NCBI GenBank assembly: GCA_038134485.1
Contig: JAYPVG010000003.1
Coordinates: 62,001-126,000, forward strand
DNA from: NORP240 sp038134485
GTDB lineage: Bacteria; Pseudomonadota; Gammaproteobacteria; Pseudomonadales; Pseudohongiellaceae
Length of the DNA stretch: 64,000 bases
Direction of reading: 5' to 3'
In this document: one piece after another, positions 26,574 to 35,568 of the stretch
How the letters are laid out: every line of letters begins with the position of its first letter
How positions within the stretch are numbered: position 1 is the first letter of the stretch
The notes under the pieces: generated by a model
What the model saw: the letters and a program-made list of their open reading frames with translations, nothing else
What the model was told of the DNA's origin: nothing
Databases searched by the model: none
Translations under genes and position numbers: made by a program

Positions 26574-28037
26574 TTAGCGACCGTAAACCTGGTATTGAAC
26601 CCCGGCCATTTTGTACACGCAGCGGGCAACCTGACAGCAATATCCAAATTCGTTGTCGTACCACAAATACAGTACGCAGCTTTTGCCATCCACTATCGTG
26701 GCATTGGAGTCAACGATCGAAGCTTCTCGGGTGCCGACAAAATCACTGGATACTGCATCCGGGTCGTTGGTATAGCTTATCTGCATCTGCAAATCCGAAT
26801 GCAGTGCTATCTGACGCAGAAAATCATTAAGCTCTTCTCTGGTAGTCTCGTTTTCGAGCGTCAGCATGAGGATAGCCATGGAAACATTCGGTACTGGCAC
26901 CCTGACCGCGTTACCTGTCAATTTGCCGGCAAGTTCCGGCACGACCTTTACAACGGCCTTTGCGGCCCCGGTTTCGGTTAATACCATGTTCAGGGCGGCA
27001 CTACGACCACGTCTCGCGCCCTTGTGATAGTTGTCGATAAGGTTCTGGTCGTTGGTGTAGGCATGGACGGTCTCTACGTGCCCATGAGCGATACCATACC
27101 TGTCGTGGATAACTTTCAGCACTGGCGCAATAGCATTGGTGGTGCAGGATGCAGCGGTTACAATTCGATCATCGGGACTGATTTCATCATCGTTGATGCC
27201 AAAAACGATATTTTTGAGTTCGCCTTTGCCGGGGGCTGTCAGCATCACCTTGGATACACCCCTAGACTGCAGATGCAATGCTAAACCTTCCGCATCCCGC
27301 CACTTTCCGGTGTTATCGATAACTAGCGCATCATTGATACCGTATTCAGTGTAATCAATTTCCTGGGGGCTATTGGCGTAGATCACTTTGATGGGATTTC
27401 CATTAGCAATGAGTTGCTTGTTTTTGTGATCGACCCGCAGCGTACCCTGAAATGCGCCGTGAACAGAGTCATTGGTGAATAATCCGGCACGTTTGTCGAG
27501 ATCCCCTTCCTGTCCTGGTCGCACAACTATGGCTCGGAGTCTCATGACCTCGCCGGTGCCTGTTCGCTCTATCAGCAAACGGGCCATCAACCTTCCAATC
27601 CGTCCAAAACCATAGAGGACCACGTCTTGACTCTTTGCAATGGGCAAATTTCTGCTGCCTGCAAGATACCCCAGTTCCTGCGTAACGAAGCTGTCAACAT
27701 CCGGGGCGGCCGTTCCCATGGATTCCAGCTGTTCCATGAACTTGACTGTCAACTTGCCGAGATCGATCTGAGCATGGCGGAGATCAAGTTTAGCGAGCGC
27801 CATCAGCACAGGATGCGTCTCAAATTCCGACATCTCGTTCTTTTCCACTTGCCGAACATAGCGGTGGCTCTTCATGATAAAAGTGACTGAACGATTATGT
27901 AGAGGACGACCGTATATGAAGATTCCGACATCCCGCTGACTGAACAGTTGACCGATCACGGGAATCATCTCCTGGGCCAGCGCCTCTCGCTGTTTCCAGT
28001 CGGTAAAATAATCATCTACGCTGGGACGTTCTTGCAC
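26574..28037 (-). CDS. gap: Glyceraldehyde-3-phosphate dehydrogenase, long form with N-terminal extension
   Basis: 487 residues. The Rossmann motif VVLYGFGRIGRLMARLL begins only at about residue 139, and the catalytic Cys298 lies in TAASCTTNAIAP; the active-site arm ETVHAYTNDQNLID follows. The first 135 residues are a predominantly helical extension of unknown role that the classical 330-residue enzymes lack. Pseudomonads carry a comparable long GAPDH divergent from mfd, exactly as here. The start is a GTG at 28037 with AAAGGT upstream. Direction (glycolytic or gluconeogenic) and NAD/NADP choice cannot be read from sequence. Confidence 0.93.
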   Translation of the reverse strand: MQERPSVDDYFTDWKQREALAQEMIPVIGQLFSQRDVGIFIYGRPLHNRSVTFIMKSHRYVRQVEKNEMSEFETHPVLMALAKLDLRHAQIDLGKLTVKFMEQLESMGTAAPDVDSFVTQELGYLAGSRNLPIAKSQDVVLYGFGRIGRLMARLLIERTGTGEVMRLRAIVVRPGQEGDLDKRAGLFTNDSVHGAFQGTLRVDHKNKQLIANGNPIKVIYANSPQEIDYTEYGINDALVIDNTGKWRDAEGLALHLQSRGVSKVMLTAPGKGELKNIVFGINDDEISPDDRIVTAASCTTNAIAPVLKVIHDRYGIAHGHVETVHAYTNDQNLIDNYHKGARRGRSAALNMVLTETGAAKAVVKVVPELAGKLTGNAVRVPVPNVSMAILMLTLENETTREELNDFLRQIALHSDLQMQISYTNDPDAVSSDFVGTREASIVDSNATIVDGKSCVLYLWYDNEFGYCCQVARCVYKMAGVQYQVYGR

Positions 28038-28048
28038 TTGAGTACCTT

Positions 28049-28078
28049 TTGCGGGTCAATATTGTGGCCGGGTATTAT
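28049..28078 (+). promoter_or_regulatory. Predicted sigma-70 promoter for mfd
   Basis: -35 TTGCGG (28049-28054), an 18-base spacer, -10 TATTAT (28073-28078), in the 97-base region shared with the divergent gap gene. It would start transcription about 50 bases before the ATG at 28135. Confidence 0.5.
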
Positions 28079-28134
28079 CTTGCGAATGCCATGGAGGTGC
28101 AACATAACAAGTCTGCGGTTGCGCGCCGCAGCCC

Positions 28135-31100
28135 ATGCAAGTCAGCCGCAAACTTCTGGGCCATCTAACAGACCCAAACCTTTTTGCTGTACAATTTCAG
28201 CCTTTGACAGCGCCCCAGCAATCGAGTTTCGTGAAGACCCGCGCGGATATATTTCAACCCCCATTGCCTGAATCCAGCGACCATAAGCTCCGCTGGACTG
28301 GCCTGTCCGGACTGGCAACCAGTCTCGCCATCGCAGAAGCGGGACGGCGACATCAAGGGCCCCTTCTGGTGGTTACCGAAGACAATGAGCAGGCCGAACA
28401 GTTGTCGCGAGAACTCGGCTTTCTCTGTCCGCAGGATTCACTACCAGTACTGACTTTCCCGGACTGGGAAACGTTGCCTTACGACAATTTTTCAGCACAC
28501 CAGGACATCACATCAGATCGGCTTAGTACTCTTTACCAGCTGCCTAAATTGAGTGCCGGCATCCTCATCGTGCCTCTTACCAGTCTGATGCATCGTCTCC
28601 CCCCGAGAGATTACATCGAGTCGAACAGTCTTTTACTGGAAACCGGGCAGAAATTTGATCTGGAGCGCATGCGCAAGAATTTGCTCGAGGGAGGCTACCA
28701 ATCCGTTGAGTCAGTGTACGAACACGGTGAATTCAGCGTTCGGGGATCGATCATCGATATATTCCCCATGGGCAGTGAAATTCCCTATCGAATAGATCTG
28801 TTCGACGACGAAGTCGAATCCCTTCGACCCTTTGACCCGGAAACACAACGCTCTCTTAGGCAGATGACTAGTGTTCGTCTTTTGCCTGGCAAGGAATTCC
28901 CTTTAAATGATGCTGGAATCCTGCATTTCCGAAACCGTTTTCGCGAGCGTTTTGATGTTGATACCAGGACTTGCCCGCTGTACCAGGATGTCAGTGACGG
29001 AATCGCCTCACCCGGTCTCGAATATTACCTGGCGTTATTTTTCGACCAATTAGCCAGTTTGACTGAATTTTTACCATCAACGACATGCGTCATTAGGCAC
29101 GGAAACTTGCAGACCTCGGGAGAATTATTCTGGTCGGAAATCAAAGCCCGACATGAGGATCGGCAAATCGACAGTTACCGGCCAATTTTAAATCCAGCAG
29201 AAGTTTTTCTGACCGTCGACGAGGTTTTTCATCTACTCGCCGCCTTTCCCACCGTCGATATCCTGCCCGGACAAAAAGCTTCAGAAACACCGAACAGCTT
29301 CGCCACTGAACAGCTCCCCGTGCTTGGCGTTGAAGCAAGATCTAAGAATCCTCTATCCAGACTACTGGAATTCACGGCGCAAAACTCCCAATGCAGAATC
29401 CTATTTTGCGCCGAATCGGCAGGCCGTCTCGCTACGCTGAGCGAGCTGCTTCAAAGCAGCGACCTGCATCCCGAAGAAATCGACGGATGGTCACAATTTA
29501 CTCAGGAGAGCATGCGGCTGGGAATCTGTGTGGCCCGGATCGATCGAGGTTTCTGGTTGTCCGACGCGCAGCTGATACTGATCAGCGAGGCGCAACTATT
29601 CGGTGGAAAGATTGCCCAGCGCCGACGCCGTGGCACTACTCAGGATAATTCCGAGTTCGTTATAAAAAATCTTACTGAATTGCGTGAGGGCGATGCCGTC
29701 GTGCACGTTGAACACGGCGTGGGACGTTACCGGGGGCTAATTACCCTGACAATCGACGAGCAGACCACCGAATTCCTGTTGCTAGAGTATGCCCGAGAAA
29801 GCAAACTTTACGTGCCCGTGTCATCGCTGCACCTGGTGAGTCGATATACCGGTGCTGATCCTGATCTTGCCCCTTTGAACCAGCTGGGCACTGACACATG
29901 GAAAAAAGCGAGGCGGCGCGCGGCCGAAAAAATACATGATATTGCTACGGAATTGCTGGAAATATATGCACGCCGCGAGGCCCGAAAAGGATTTCGATAC
30001 CGTTGCACGGATATTGATCTCGAACAATTTTCAGAAAGCTTTCCTTTCGAGGAAACCGAAGACCAGGCGAATGCTATCACCGCAGTAGTTCAAGACATGA
30101 GCTCGGAACAAGCTATGGACAGGCTTGTCTGTGGTGATGTCGGATTTGGCAAGACTGAAGTTGCAATACGTGCAGCTTTTATCGCGGCGCAAAATCATAA
30201 ACAGGTCGCAATTCTGGTCCCAACTACATTGCTGGCGCAACAGCATTTCAGCAGCTTTAGTGATCGCTTTGCGGAATGGCCTGTCAAAGTGGACGTCATC
30301 TCGCGTTTTAAATCACCACAGCAACAGGAGCAGAGCCTCGTTGAGCTTGCTGCCGGCAAAACTGACATCCTTATTGGTACTCACAAATTGCTCAATGAGC
30401 AAATCAAATATCATGATCTCGGGCTGCTGATAATCGACGAGGAACACCGATTCGGGGTCAGGCAAAAAGAAAAACTAAAGGCCCTTAGAGCCAACGTAGA
30501 TGTATTGACGCTGACGGCAACGCCAATTCCCCGTACGCTGAACCTGGCCCTTTCCGGGGTGCGCGATCTGTCACTTATTGTCACGCCACCGGCCAGAAGA
30601 TTATCAGTTAAAACATTTGTTCGTGAGCAGCAAGACAGCCTGATCAAGGAGGCTGTCTTGCGTGAATTGCTCCGGGGAGGCCAGGTCTTCTATCTACATA
30701 ACGAGGTCAAGACAATTGAGCAGGCAACAGAGCATCTGCAGAAAATTGTCCCACAGGCGCGTATCGCCATCGCTCACGGACAGTTGCCCGAGCGTGAACT
30801 AGAAAAGGTCATGGCGGATTTTTATCACAAACGCTACAACCTTCTGATCTGTTCTACGATTATCGAAACCGGTATCGATATTCCCAGTGCCAACACCATC
30901 ATAATCCACCGCGCCGATAAATTTGGGCTGGCGCAGCTGCATCAGTTAAGGGGGCGTGTTGGGCGTTCCCACCATCAGGCCTATGCCTACCTGCTGACCC
31001 CTCCCTACGGAAAAATGAGTGACGACGCACACAAGAGAATTGACGCCATCAAGGCAGCCAGTACCCTGGGCGCTGGCTTCACTCTGGCCAGCCATGATCT

Positions 31101-31707
31101 CGAAATCAGGGGCGCTGGCGAACTTCTTGGAGAAGAGCAAAGCGGCCATATGCAAAAAATTGGATTCAGTCTCTATTTGGAGATGCTTGACGAAGCCGTG
31201 CAATCAATAAAATCCGGCAAAACCCCAGCTTTGGATTACACTGCCGAGAAGACTCTAGAAATTAACTTGCGTATTCCTGCACTGATCCCGGATAACTACC
31301 TCCCTGATGTACACAGCAGGCTTGTGATGTACAAGCGAATATCAGCGGCAGAAACGGACGACAGCCTCACAGCTCTGCAGGAAGAAATGATAGATCGCTT
31401 TGGGCCATTACCCGAGGAGGTGCGGTTACTATTCAGGTCGACGCGACTTAAATTGAGGGCCCAGCGGCTGGGAATCAGCAAAATTGACGCCAATATCAGC
31501 AGCGGACGGGTGGAATTTTCATCCCAGACTCGGGTCGATCCACTTTCGATAGTGGAATTGGTGCAAGAAAATCCGCTAGCCTTTAAACTGGGATCGGCTA
31601 ATCAGCTACTATTTACGCATAGTGCGCAAAACAATGCCGACAAGAAGTTGGCATTTGTCACTGAATTGTTGGAACGTTTCCGTCTTGTCGAAAAGCAGGC
31701 GGCGTAG
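28135..31707 (+). CDS. mfd: Transcription-repair coupling factor
   Basis: 1190 residues from ATG 28135. The family usually starts closer to a GTG at 28231 (1158 residues), and a perfect hairpin CTGCGG/CCGCAG (28113-28131) sits where the ATG would need a ribosome site, so the GTG may be the true start. Mfd displaces stalled RNA polymerase and recruits UvrA. Visible in order are a UvrB-like N-terminal module (VTEDNEQAEQL onward), the RNA-polymerase-interacting domain (GDAVVHVEHGVGRYRG), then the RecG-like translocase with Walker A GDVGFGKTEVA, box II IDEEHRFG, TATPIPRTL and the TRG motif region HQLRGRVGRSHHQAY, then the C-terminal regulatory domain. Confidence 0.97.
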   Translation: MQVSRKLLGHLTDPNLFAVQFQPLTAPQQSSFVKTRADIFQPPLPESSDHKLRWTGLSGLATSLAIAEAGRRHQGPLLVVTEDNEQAEQLSRELGFLCPQDSLPVLTFPDWETLPYDNFSAHQDITSDRLSTLYQLPKLSAGILIVPLTSLMHRLPPRDYIESNSLLLETGQKFDLERMRKNLLEGGYQSVESVYEHGEFSVRGSIIDIFPMGSEIPYRIDLFDDEVESLRPFDPETQRSLRQMTSVRLLPGKEFPLNDAGILHFRNRFRERFDVDTRTCPLYQDVSDGIASPGLEYYLALFFDQLASLTEFLPSTTCVIRHGNLQTSGELFWSEIKARHEDRQIDSYRPILNPAEVFLTVDEVFHLLAAFPTVDILPGQKASETPNSFATEQLPVLGVEARSKNPLSRLLEFTAQNSQCRILFCAESAGRLATLSELLQSSDLHPEEIDGWSQFTQESMRLGICVARIDRGFWLSDAQLILISEAQLFGGKIAQRRRRGTTQDNSEFVIKNLTELREGDAVVHVEHGVGRYRGLITLTIDEQTTEFLLLEYARESKLYVPVSSLHLVSRYTGADPDLAPLNQLGTDTWKKARRRAAEKIHDIATELLEIYARREARKGFRYRCTDIDLEQFSESFPFEETEDQANAITAVVQDMSSEQAMDRLVCGDVGFGKTEVAIRAAFIAAQNHKQVAILVPTTLLAQQHFSSFSDRFAEWPVKVDVISRFKSPQQQEQSLVELAAGKTDILIGTHKLLNEQIKYHDLGLLIIDEEHRFGVRQKEKLKALRANVDVLTLTATPIPRTLNLALSGVRDLSLIVTPPARRLSVKTFVREQQDSLIKEAVLRELLRGGQVFYLHNEVKTIEQATEHLQKIVPQARIAIAHGQLPERELEKVMADFYHKRYNLLICSTIIETGIDIPSANTIIIHRADKFGLAQLHQLRGRVGRSHHQAYAYLLTPPYGKMSDDAHKRIDAIKAASTLGAGFTLASHDLEIRGAGELLGEEQSGHMQKIGFSLYLEMLDEAVQSIKSGKTPALDYTAEKTLEINLRIPALIPDNYLPDVHSRLVMYKRISAAETDDSLTALQEEMIDRFGPLPEEVRLLFRSTRLKLRAQRLGISKIDANISSGRVEFSSQTRVDPLSIVELVQENPLAFKLGSANQLLFTHSAQNNADKKLAFVTELLERFRLVEKQAA

Positions 31708-31736
31708 GCTAGCAACGCACGGACTGGACTAATCAG

Positions 31737-32657
31737 ATGAACTACCGCCAAGCAATTGTCTCAGTTCTCGCGACGCTGCTGCCTTTTTTACCTTACCCCA
31801 CAGGGCTATCAGCGGCATCCAATGATGGTTACCGATGGTTCCAGGTAGAAATCAGTATTTTTACCAACGACTACGCGGAATACAGGGACGCTGAGCTTTG
31901 GAGTCCCGAAAGATTGCGCCTCGAGTACCCGGAGCGATCAAGAGATTTCCGTCAATTAGCGGAATTTTTGCAGGTACCAGATTTAGAGCAACGTCTGTCG
32001 GATGATCTTCCAGGTACGAGGCAAGTCTTGACGGGCGAAGACGAGGGAGAGTCTGACGCAGTCATAGCAACGGGACCGTTCCCTGAAAAATCGGTCACAG
32101 ATTTGCGCTTGCTGGACCTTGATAGACAGGCGTTTCTGCTGCTACCCCCGGCTCTCAGTGACTTTCAAACCACCAATTCAAGGCTGGAGCGCTCACCGTC
32201 AAATCGACTTCTATTCAATGGCGTCTGGCGCCAGCCAGTGGTTCAGCAGGATGAGTCTAGCTCGCTACTGATTCGTGGCGGAAACCGGGTCGGACAGCAT
32301 CACGAACTCGAGGGTACTGTCACTGTGCGCTTCAATGCCAACGAAGATCGAGTGGTAATTGATGCCAACCTATGGCTGACGGAATTTTCCCGATCAGTCA
32401 CCGATACACAAAACTGGCAACTGCCCGCTCCACCCGGTCGTCTCACTTCTGCTGTTCAAGCCAATAACGACACTGCTGGTATGGCAATAAACCGCATTGT
32501 GCAGTTGCAAGAAAGTCGCGACATGCGCAGCAATGAATTTCATTATCTCGACCATCCGGCTATGGGGCTGGTTATCAGTGTATTTCCCTACGACCTGCCC
32601 AACCCGGTCTCGCTGGAGTCCCCTGTCGAATCGCAATCGGCTGACGACGATTTGTAA
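31737..32657 (+). CDS. csiV: CsiV family periplasmic protein
   Basis: 306 residues with a signal peptide (to about residue 27, LSAASNDG). The following WFQVEISIFTN strand and the C-terminal HPAMGLVISVFPY segment match the CsiV family, first described in Shewanella as an activator of LpoA-dependent peptidoglycan synthesis and cell-wall integrity. Long variable polar regions lie between. It starts 29 bases after the mfd stop and is probably co-transcribed; the same order occurs in Pseudomonas. Family assignment rests on the ends and the context. Confidence 0.75.
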   Translation: MNYRQAIVSVLATLLPFLPYPTGLSAASNDGYRWFQVEISIFTNDYAEYRDAELWSPERLRLEYPERSRDFRQLAEFLQVPDLEQRLSDDLPGTRQVLTGEDEGESDAVIATGPFPEKSVTDLRLLDLDRQAFLLLPPALSDFQTTNSRLERSPSNRLLFNGVWRQPVVQQDESSSLLIRGGNRVGQHHELEGTVTVRFNANEDRVVIDANLWLTEFSRSVTDTQNWQLPAPPGRLTSAVQANNDTAGMAINRIVQLQESRDMRSNEFHYLDHPAMGLVISVFPYDLPNPVSLESPVESQSADDDL

Positions 32658-32665
32658 AAAGAGCA

Positions 32666-33451
32666 TCAGTCAGACCGAGCAGCCACGCGATCTTTATACA
32701 GTTCGACGAATACCTGTAATACTCTTTTCACCTCTAGCATCCCGGTCGCAAGGGTATTGCTGATGGCCTCCATGGTGATTGGAGCTTCTTCCAGTCCTGC
32801 TGCCCGATTAACGGAAAGTGCAAGACAGGCATAATTTATTCCAAATTCTCGCGCCAGCGAGGCTTCTGGCATTCCGGTCATACCGACCATATCGCAACCA
32901 TCCCTGCGCATACGCAGTATCTCCGCCGCTGTTTCCAGACGCGGTCCCTGTGTGCACCCATATACCCCCTCCGTCATCGGCATGCTGTCCTCCGATTCGT
33001 CTCCCTCCAGCTGCTCCTGTTCGACGGCCAAGATGAGCATGTGCCGGAGCCGTTTACTGTATGGATAAGTGAAATCGATATGTACAACCTCGTCCAAATC
33101 CTGCTCGTGTATCGTGTGCGCCCGCCCATAAGTGTAGTCAATCAGCTGGTCTGGTATGGCCAGCCTGCCCGGAGCCATTTGCGGCGCTATACCGCCGACT
33201 GCGTTCACTGCAATAATATCCTTGACTCCATGTTCCCTCAGCGCCCACAAATTAGCTCGATAATTAATACGATGCGGCGCAATTGTATGCGGACTGCCAT
33301 GACGGGGCAGGAAGGCAATCTGCTGTTGATTTAACTCGCCATGCAGAATGTCGACATTTCCTTTTCCGAACGGGGTTGAGTAACTGGCGATTTCGACTCT
33401 TTCAAGTATGTCCAGTTTCGATAATCCTGATCCACCAATAATTGCTAACAT
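32666..33451 (-). CDS. S-methyl-5'-thioinosine phosphorylase (MTAP/PNP family)
   Basis: 261 residues. GGSGLSKLDILE with the phosphate-binding start, LPRHGSPHTIAPHRINYRAN split as PRHG and HTIAPHRINYRAN, GGIAPQMAPG and the MTGMPEASLARE block define the purine-phosphorylase fold of the MTAP type. The base-binding segment reads SVNRAAGLEE, with Asn where adenine-specific MTAP enzymes have Asp. This favours 6-oxopurine substrates and fits the methylthioinosine phosphorylase found beside mfd-csiV in Pseudomonas. An unusual acidic insertion (EGDESEDSMPMT) lies before GVYGCTQGPR. It salvages methylthioadenosine after deamination. Convergent with csiV, 8 bases apart. Confidence 0.85.
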   Translation of the reverse strand: MLAIIGGSGLSKLDILERVEIASYSTPFGKGNVDILHGELNQQQIAFLPRHGSPHTIAPHRINYRANLWALREHGVKDIIAVNAVGGIAPQMAPGRLAIPDQLIDYTYGRAHTIHEQDLDEVVHIDFTYPYSKRLRHMLILAVEQEQLEGDESEDSMPMTEGVYGCTQGPRLETAAEILRMRRDGCDMVGMTGMPEASLAREFGINYACLALSVNRAAGLEEAPITMEAISNTLATGMLEVKRVLQVFVELYKDRVAARSD

Positions 33452-33627
33452 TTGCTTTTACCCCCTGTATCCACACCCGACACTGGACTCTTCCTTGTGC
33501 TTAATGACAAAACCCAAACTTTTGTCCAGGGTCCATGGCAACATAAACTACACCACCGATGAAGACAATTATCTTATCTCGTGTTGGCCCTCTCGATTCG
33601 ACTCTGCTTTATGGGACGATAACCGGC

Positions 33628-33661
33628 TATAATCAACTGCCGGGTTTAATTCAGCACCCGG
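33628..33661 (+). promoter_or_regulatory. Predicted -10 element and leader hairpin of the FkbM-type gene
   Basis: TATAAT at 33628-33633, with only a weak -35 (TGCTTT, 33605-33610, 17-base spacer), is followed by a perfect hairpin CCGGGT/ACCCGG (33640-33645 and 33656-33661) near the predicted transcript start, about 30 bases before the ATG at 33692. The hairpin may stabilise the 5' end or be regulatory. Confidence 0.4.
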
Positions 33662-33691
33662 AAGACTAACGATTCGACTAATCCTTCAGTC

Positions 33692-34633
33692 ATGAGCTTG
33701 AATTATAGTTTCAGTAAATTTCTTTGGCATCAGCCCTGGTTCAACCCCAGGTTTGGACGCACAGTTTACAAGAGTATCTGTCGCCATGGTGAAGCCCCGG
33801 ATTTCCCTTTTGAAACCGATTTTTTTGGGTTGAAGTATCAGGGCAATCTGCGCAATAACATCGATTTCAATGTCTACTACTACGGAGCCTTTGAAAAATC
33901 ATTGCTGTTTTTCCTGCGTGATTGCCTGCAATCCATTCACAAGTCCCCGTCCATCTTCTGTGACGTTGGCGCCAATATTGGCCAGCATTCTTTATTCATG
34001 TCCAAAGTCGCTGATCAGGTGCATGCCTTCGAGCCGTTTACCGAGGTTCGAAAAAAAATCGATCAGCATATTTGTCTCAATAAAATTTTAAATCTTTCGG
34101 TTCATAATGTTGGACTGAGTGACAAAGATGAACTTCTGCCATTTTTTGCGCCAACCGGGCGCAATCAGGGCATCGGCTCTTTTGATGCAAGCACGACTGC
34201 AAAAGGCAATCGCAATATCGGCAATCTTTTGCTTGTGAGTGGCGACAGTTACTTTCAACAACAATCTATTGTAGGGGTGGATCTGATTAAGATTGATGTC
34301 GAAGGCTTCGAGAAGTCTGCTTTACAGGGTTTGCGCAAAACTCTTGCTAACGACAGGCCGGTCGTTGTGTGTGAACTAACTTATGGCAGGGATCTTTCCA
34401 TTAATTCAATGGAGGAACTCAGTTCCCTATTCCCGCAAAATTACAGCTTTCTCACATTCGATAATAGGAAGTCAAACGGCAGCAAGGCCCGACGCAAGGA
34501 AGCAAAGGCCAGGAAAAGCGGTGTTTACAATCTGGTTCCTTTCGAATTCAGATTGCAATCGGGTCAGGACGACATAGTAGCCTGTCCTAATGAAAGCCTC
34601 GATCGCATACCCTGTAAAAATTTAGCACGCTAG
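33692..34633 (+). CDS. FkbM family SAM-dependent methyltransferase
   Basis: 313 residues. SAM motif I is FCDVGANIGQHSLFMS (about 89-104), followed by HAFEPFTEVR and the FkbM hallmark IKIDVEGFEKSALQG (about 209-223). The family O-methylates sugars, polyketides and other small molecules; the substrate here is unknown. The C-terminus is basic (SKARRKEAKARKSG). It stands alone, with no glycosyltransferase or surface-polysaccharide neighbours, between a purine-salvage gene and a tRNA cluster. A tRNA-flanked position is a frequent insertion point, but I see no integrase, attachment repeat or marked composition shift. Confidence 0.85.
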   Translation: MSLNYSFSKFLWHQPWFNPRFGRTVYKSICRHGEAPDFPFETDFFGLKYQGNLRNNIDFNVYYYGAFEKSLLFFLRDCLQSIHKSPSIFCDVGANIGQHSLFMSKVADQVHAFEPFTEVRKKIDQHICLNKILNLSVHNVGLSDKDELLPFFAPTGRNQGIGSFDASTTAKGNRNIGNLLLVSGDSYFQQQSIVGVDLIKIDVEGFEKSALQGLRKTLANDRPVVVCELTYGRDLSINSMEELSSLFPQNYSFLTFDNRKSNGSKARRKEAKARKSGVYNLVPFEFRLQSGQDDIVACPNESLDRIPCKNLAR

Positions 34634-34682
34634 GCGTATTCGGAGCCACGGCAACTGGAAAAACTGCTGACTTTAAAGCACT

Positions 34683-34727
34683 AAAAAAAAGGCCTAACGC
34701 TAAGAAATCAATCCTAACCTAGGCCTT
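34683..34727 (-). terminator. Intrinsic terminator of the tRNA-Pro/His/Arg transcript
   Basis: Read on the minus strand, AAGGCCTA (34720-34727) and TAGGCCTT (34689-34696) form a perfect 8-base stem followed by a run of eight T (34683-34690). It lies about 95 bases downstream of tRNA-Arg. On the plus strand no T-run follows the stem, so it serves the tRNA side. Confidence 0.75.
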
Positions 34728-34820
34728 GCTACTTCATGCAGGTTATCTGCCAAAATAAAAAAATCTTTAGCGCATTCAACGAGGTGAAGAGGAAATGTCA
34801 GATTGTTTATCAACGTGTTA

Positions 34821-34897
34821 TGGCGCGCCCGACAGGACTTGAACCTGTAACCCTCGGCTTAGAAGGCCGATGCTCTATCCGGTTGAGCTACGGGCGC
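34821..34897 (-). tRNA. tRNA-Arg (TCT)
   Basis: 77 bases with encoded CCA. Acceptor GCGCCCG pairs with CGGGCGC, and the D arm GCTC..GAGC is intact. The anticodon loop CTTCTAA gives anticodon TCT (codons AGA/AGG), and the T arm is ACAGG/CCTGT. Last of three tRNAs in the same orientation. A TACAAT at 34912-34917 just upstream could be an own -10 element, but its -35 is poor. Confidence 0.96.
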
Positions 34898-35272
34898 GTT
34901 AAGCGAATCCCATTGTACACTAACAGGCAATCGGCCTGACGCTAAACAGGTCCCTTGTCGCGATCGTGACCGTAAGTATGATGCGAATGTGGAACACCGC
35001 TGCAACCGATTCCGGTATACATACCGGCCAGAAATAAGGACAATTTTTCCCGAAACCTGAGAAACCAGGTTCCAGTCTTTTCGAGCTGCTGCTCGGATTC
35101 TGTCCCAATAAGCTCCCTGAACCCGATGCGCGTGCCATCGGCGGTCGGCACCCTGTCCTGACCCACATTGATACTGGTTTTTTGCACCGAAGCCGATTTA
35201 AGCATCCCTAATCCCGATTCATTTGGCCGCTATCCGTCGCGCATCAGGAGTAACAGCAGGGTTATGGAATAA
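34898..35272 (-). other. 375-base spacer between tRNA-Arg and tRNA-His with a doubtful small frame
   Basis: No further tRNA can be folded here. One minus-strand frame, 34942-35205, could encode 87 residues (contains GQDRVPTADGTRIGFREL and SGVPHSHHTYGHDRDKGPV). Its composition is not obviously random, but the possible ribosome site (AGGG directly against the ATG) is too close, and I recognise no family. The region may simply be processed spacer RNA. Confidence 0.25.
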
Positions 35273-35349
35273 TGGGGTGACCGATGGGGCTCGAACCCAC
35301 GACAACCGGAGTCACAGTCCGGGGCTCTACCAACTGAGCTACAGTCACC
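35273..35349 (-). tRNA. tRNA-His (GTG)
   Basis: 77 bases including the encoded extra G(-1) and CCA. Acceptor GTGACTG pairs with CGGTCAC (one T-G wobble) and G(-1) faces discriminator C73. The anticodon loop ACTGTGA gives anticodon GTG, and the T arm GTGGG/CCCAT has a terminal wobble. It lies 34 bases after tRNA-Pro. Confidence 0.97.
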
Positions 35350-35383
35350 ATGAAGGCCTGACAGAAGATACCGTCAAGAAAAT

Positions 35384-35460
35384 TGGTCGGGGTAGAGAGA
35401 TTTGAACTCCCGACATCTTGCTCCCAAAGCAAGCGCGCTACCAGACTGCGCTATACCCCG
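35384..35460 (-). tRNA. tRNA-Pro (TGG)
   Basis: 77 bases with encoded CCA. Acceptor CGGGGTA pairs with TACCCCG. The anticodon loop TTTGGGA gives anticodon TGG, and the T arm is CGGGA/TCTCT with wobble. First gene of the tRNA-Pro/His/Arg transcript, about 20 bases downstream of a strong promoter. Confidence 0.96.
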
Positions 35461-35489
35461 ACTGGGTACCAAGTTTTCAAGAGGCAGGG

Positions 35490-35518
35490 ATAATACTCAT
35501 GACACCCCAGCCCGTCAA
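35490..35518 (-). promoter_or_regulatory. Sigma-70 promoter of the tRNA-Pro/His/Arg operon
   Basis: -35 TTGACG (complement of 35513-35518), exact 17-base spacer, -10 TATTAT (complement of 35490-35495). It lies about 30 bases before the tRNA-Pro 5' end. Confidence 0.78.
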
Positions 35519-35568
35519 TGATTGTTTCGGCAAGCTGCTGATCATCTTCAGTTTTATGCTCTAAATCT

